Under the pieces are notes generated by a model that saw only the letters and a list, made by a program, of their open reading frames with translations, did no database searches and was not told the DNA's origin. A stretch of 64,000 nucleotides of DNA from the NCBI GenBank assembly GCA_021774625.1, contig JAJFIV010000005.1, positions 36,258 through 100,257 of the forward strand. The letters run 5' to 3'. How positions within the stretch are numbered: the stretch's first letter is position 1; every line of letters starts with the position of its first letter. Made by a program: the position numbers and the translations under genes. Below are positions 61,646 through 64,000 of this stretch, piece after piece. This stretch comes from Alphaproteobacteria bacterium. GTDB lineage: Bacteria; Pseudomonadota; Alphaproteobacteria; Sphingomonadales; JAKSBY01.

Positions 61646-62383
61646 ATGAATATTCCGGCGCTTAAATGGCTGACTGAAAAACCATTTGCCCATCGCGGCC
61701 TGCACCGGCCTGAGGGGGCTGTGGAAAATTCCCTCAGCGCGTTCGAAGCCGCTATTCAGGGGGGATTCGGTATTGAACTGGATGTCCGGCGCTCTGCCGA
61801 TGATGTTGCCGTCGTCTTTCACGACCGGAACTTAAACCGGCTGACGGCGGCGGATGGACCCGTCGACCAAGAGCGTTTTGAGGATCTGGCGAAAATCCCG
61901 CTGAAAGGCCAGGCTGAGACCATCCCCTCCCTGTTCCAGGCGCTGGCGCTGGTAGGTGGCCGGGCCCCGGTTCTGGTCGAACTGAAGCCGGAAGGAAAGA
62001 TCGGCCCGCTGGAAAAATCGGTGCTGATGGCGTTGGGAGACTATCGGGGGCCGGTGGCCGTCATGTCCTTCGATCCCGCCTCTGTCGCCTGGTTTGCGGC
62101 GAACGTGTCCGGAGTGACCCGCGGACTGGTGGCAAGCTGCCGCTATAACGGCCAGTATGACCGCCCTCTCACCCGCAGCCCCATTGGGCATTTCGCCATG
62201 CGGGCAGAGGCCGAAGCGCAGTTCATTGCCTTCGATATCCGCTGCTTGCCAAAATATTTTACCCGTAAAATGCGGAAAAAAGGCCGGCCCGTTTTAACCT
62301 GGACCGTCCGCAGCAATGAGGACCGGGCCCGGGCGGAAAAATACGCCGATAATATTATTTTTGAACAGACAAAAGGCGCATGA
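61646..62383 (+). CDS. Glycerophosphodiester phosphodiesterase
   Basis: 245-residue cytoplasmic GDPD family TIM barrel. Catalytic signature elements are PFAHRGLHRPEGAVENSLSAF (HRG and EN), GIELDVRRSADDVAVVFHDRNLNRL (metal-binding Glu, Asp and acid/base His), and VELKPEG. It hydrolyses glycerophosphodiesters to glycerol-3-phosphate and an alcohol. I start at the ATG at 61646 with GGGA upstream. It overlaps the next gene by 4 bp, so translation is coupled. Confidence 0.92.
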   Translation: MNIPALKWLTEKPFAHRGLHRPEGAVENSLSAFEAAIQGGFGIELDVRRSADDVAVVFHDRNLNRLTAADGPVDQERFEDLAKIPLKGQAETIPSLFQALALVGGRAPVLVELKPEGKIGPLEKSVLMALGDYRGPVAVMSFDPASVAWFAANVSGVTRGLVASCRYNGQYDRPLTRSPIGHFAMRAEAEAQFIAFDIRCLPKYFTRKMRKKGRPVLTWTVRSNEDRARAEKYADNIIFEQTKGA

Positions 62384-63522
62384 CGGAACCGGTCTTGAGC
62401 GCACGCATTTACCCCCGTGTTTCCGACATCGGCAAAGCGGGCTGGGACCGCCTGGCCGGGGATGGCAATCCGTTCCTGCGCCATGATTTTCTTAACGCGC
62501 TGGAACAATCGGGTTCGGCGACGTCCGAAACCGGCTGGCTGCCCCGGCATATTGTGATCCGGGATGCGGCCGGCGCGCCCCGCGGGGCGATGCCGCTTTA
62601 TCTCAAAAGCCACTCCCGGGGCGAGTATGTCTTCGACCATAACTGGGCCGAGGCTTATGAGCAGGCGGGCGGGCGATATTATCCGAAACTGATTTCCTGC
62701 ATACCCTTCACGCCGGTTACCGGACAGCGGTTCCTGGCGCAGGATGAACAGACGAAACAATCCCTGCTGGCGGCGGCCGACCAATTGCTGGAAGCGCATG
62801 GATTTTCTTCCCTGCACCTGACATTTTTAACGGAAGAGGAAGCCGGGTTTGCCCGAAGCAAAGGACTTTTGATCCGCACCGATCAGCAATTTCACTGGCA
62901 GAACCGGGATTATGGCTCCTTTGATGATTTTCTAGCGAACCTTTCCGCCCGCAAACGCAAAACCATCAAACGGGAACGCCGCGATGCCCTGAAGGGCGGC
63001 ATTGAAATCAAATGGCTGACGGGGACTGACATCCGGGAAGACCACTGGGACCACTTTTTCGGCTTCTATACGGACACCGGAAGACGCAAATGGGGCCGGC
63101 CCTATCTGAACAGAGAATTTTTCTCCCGGATTGGCGAGACCATGGCCGACCGGATTTTACTGATGCTGTGTATTCAGGATGGCCGCACCATTGCCGGCGC
63201 CCTTAATTTTATCGGGTCCGACACGCTTTATGGCCGCTATTGGGGCTGTGTGGAAGACCACCCCTTCCTGCATTTCGAAACCTGTTACTATCAGGCCATC
63301 GATTACGCCATTGAAAAGGGGCTGCGCCGCGTCGAGGCCGGCGCGCAGGGCCCGCATAAAATCGCCCGCGGTTACGAGCCGGTCAAAACCTATTCCGCCC
63401 ATCTGATCGCCGATCCCGGCTTTCGCCGCGCCGTCGCTAATTTTCTAAAGCAGGAACAGCGGCTTGTGGACCAGGATATGGAATATCTGGAAGGCCATCT
63501 TCCTTTTCGGGCCGGGCGATAA
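62380..63522 (+). CDS. FemAB/GNAT-like protein (DUF482 type)
   Basis: 380 residues with a double GNAT-fold plan: the N-terminal half has PFLRHDFLNALEQSGSA and HIVIRDAAGAPRGAMPLYLKSHSRGEYVFDHNWA, and the C-terminal half has AGALNFIGSDTLYGRYWGCVEDHPFLHFETCYYQAIDYAIEKGL followed by RVEAGAQGPHKIARGYEP. This is the peptidoglycan-recognition FemAB_like/DUF482 family seen widely in proteobacteria; activity is unproven. It overlaps the phosphodiesterase by 4 bp and ends 18 bp before the hydrolase fragment. Confidence 0.88.
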   Translation: MTEPVLSARIYPRVSDIGKAGWDRLAGDGNPFLRHDFLNALEQSGSATSETGWLPRHIVIRDAAGAPRGAMPLYLKSHSRGEYVFDHNWAEAYEQAGGRYYPKLISCIPFTPVTGQRFLAQDEQTKQSLLAAADQLLEAHGFSSLHLTFLTEEEAGFARSKGLLIRTDQQFHWQNRDYGSFDDFLANLSARKRKTIKRERRDALKGGIEIKWLTGTDIREDHWDHFFGFYTDTGRRKWGRPYLNREFFSRIGETMADRILLMLCIQDGRTIAGALNFIGSDTLYGRYWGCVEDHPFLHFETCYYQAIDYAIEKGLRRVEAGAQGPHKIARGYEPVKTYSAHLIADPGFRRAVANFLKQEQRLVDQDMEYLEGHLPFRAGR

Positions 63523-63539
63523 AAGCTGAAAAATATGCC

Positions 63540-63664
63540 TTACCGGTCCCTTAAAAACCGGTCGAGTTCCCCGTAAAAGGCGTCCGGGGCATCCATCATG
63601 ATGAAGTGCCGGGCATTTTCGATCACGATCAGGTCTTTTTCCGGCAGGGCCGCATATTGGCAAT
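63540..63664 (-). pseudogene. Truncated alpha/beta hydrolase C-terminus
   Basis: The minus-strand frame ends QYAALPEKDLIVIENARHFIMMDAPDAFYGELDRFLRDR and stop. The ARHFIMMDAPDAFY pattern is the His-containing loop and final helix of alpha/beta hydrolases. Reading upstream, the frame passes at about 63665 into AT-rich sequence unlike a hydrolase. The gene is therefore cut by an insertion or deletion, with the rest missing from the window. Confidence 0.6.
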
Positions 63665-64000
63665 ACCCCCGATAAATAACGGTATTGATAAGTAGAATTT
63701 TCTCGTAACAGGTGAGTTTTGGAGTAAAACTTGATCGGTTTACCCGGTTAATTATATTTTGTTGTCTAATTGAATTTTCACCCTCGGTGGTAATTTTGTT
63801 CTTTTATTGCCACTTTTATGGTTGTCTTCGAGGTCAGTGGAACGGCTTTGGGGCCTTCAGTTCCACGCCTCATGATAGCGGTCAAAAGAATGGATGCCTC
63901 TTTGTCCCCAACGTCATTGATCGCGTAACGGCAGCATACACGAGGTCATCCGGCCTGGCAAAAGGGCGATCCTTGGGGGATTACGCTTTTCGCCAGTCAA
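63665..64000. other. AT-rich segment and short frames at the right edge
   Basis: The first 160 bp are much richer in A and T than the surrounding chromosome, with no recognised gene. A minus-strand frame (63778-63873, MRRGTEGPKAVPLTSKTTIK...) reads in a protein-like manner but has no ribosome site; upstream of it, in another frame, are stops and KDRPFARPDDLVYAAVTRS. The sequence may be the end of a mobile element cut by the window. I cannot name it. Confidence 0.4.

Noticed and set aside
1..64000. CRISPR array, prophage, secretion cluster or antibiotic-type biosynthetic cluster
   Set aside because: No regularly spaced repeats, no phage structural genes and no PKS/NRPS modules were seen.

Overview
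The window is about 57-60% GC and looks like the chromosome of a free-living, probably marine alphaproteobacterium. Three things point there: the divergent pair purC-purS-purQ-purL / DUF1476 (the alphaproteobacterial ATP synthase zeta inhibitor), the alphaproteobacterial-type CCA-encoding elongator tRNA-Met, and the many TonB/S9-peptidase/amidohydrolase scavenging genes. The order cannot be fixed from sequence reading alone; an Emcibacterales/Kordiimonadales/Sneathiella-like lineage is my inference.

Layout. 1-5.6 kb: the 3' part of an RND efflux pump, an OmpA-type lipoprotein, an amidohydrolase remnant and an FtsX/MacB-type permease. 5.7-8.8 kb: tRNA-Met, a quinol-dependent nitric oxide reductase and a decayed IS5-type transposase, a layout that suggests an acquired segment. 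8.8-13.3 kb: a leftward zinc locus (small DUF2946-like protein, outer-membrane porin-like protein, ZnuA, ZnuB, Zur, a Cys-rich secreted protein) with no ATPase gene. 13.3-18.5 kb: DUF1697, a tiny secreted peptide, a 29-bp-arm palindrome, a nitrilase, a PAS/degenerate-EAL protein and a TetA-like MFS pump. 18.6-23.2 kb: purine genes purC-S-Q-L and the zeta subunit. 23.4-29.3 kb: a racemase-like protein without its cysteines, a CPA2 antiporter, a LysR regulator, a truncated hydrolase, a PNPOx protein, a heme-oxygenase-like di-iron oxidase pair and a GNAT. 29.3-37.2 kb: peptide and dipeptide scavenging (propeller-amidohydrolase, S9 peptidase, Xaa-Pro dipeptidase-like amidohydrolase), a cupin and an atypical SDR. 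37.3-40.6 kb: uvrD-prmA. 41.1-46.1 kb: two NTF2-like proteins, an ActP/YjcH-type acetate permease and a hybrid kinase. 46.2-52.9 kb: a DUF3179 membrane protein, a TonB receptor, an SGNH hydrolase and a MarR regulator. 52.9-61.1 kb: a nine-gene aromatic catabolic operon with a divergent MarR regulator. 61.2-63.5 kb: RidA, a glycerophosphodiesterase and a FemAB-like protein. The right edge is an AT-rich junction that cuts a hydrolase.

The most interesting system is the operon at 52.9-60.5 kb. It encodes a complete gentisate ring-cleavage route: gentisate 1,2-dioxygenase, maleylpyruvate isomerase and fumarylpyruvate hydrolase. Its upstream hydroxylation step appears to be a stand-alone PaaA-type di-iron oxygenase with a ferredoxin-NAD(P)H reductase, an acyl-CoA-dehydrogenase-type SDR and a lone CoA-binding (NDP-forming) acyl-CoA synthetase subunit. 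The usual Rieske or flavin salicylate/3-hydroxybenzoate hydroxylase is absent. Two related palindromes in the divergent promoter are good MarR operator candidates. I infer a CoA-thioester-dependent or otherwise unusual di-iron entry into the gentisate pathway.
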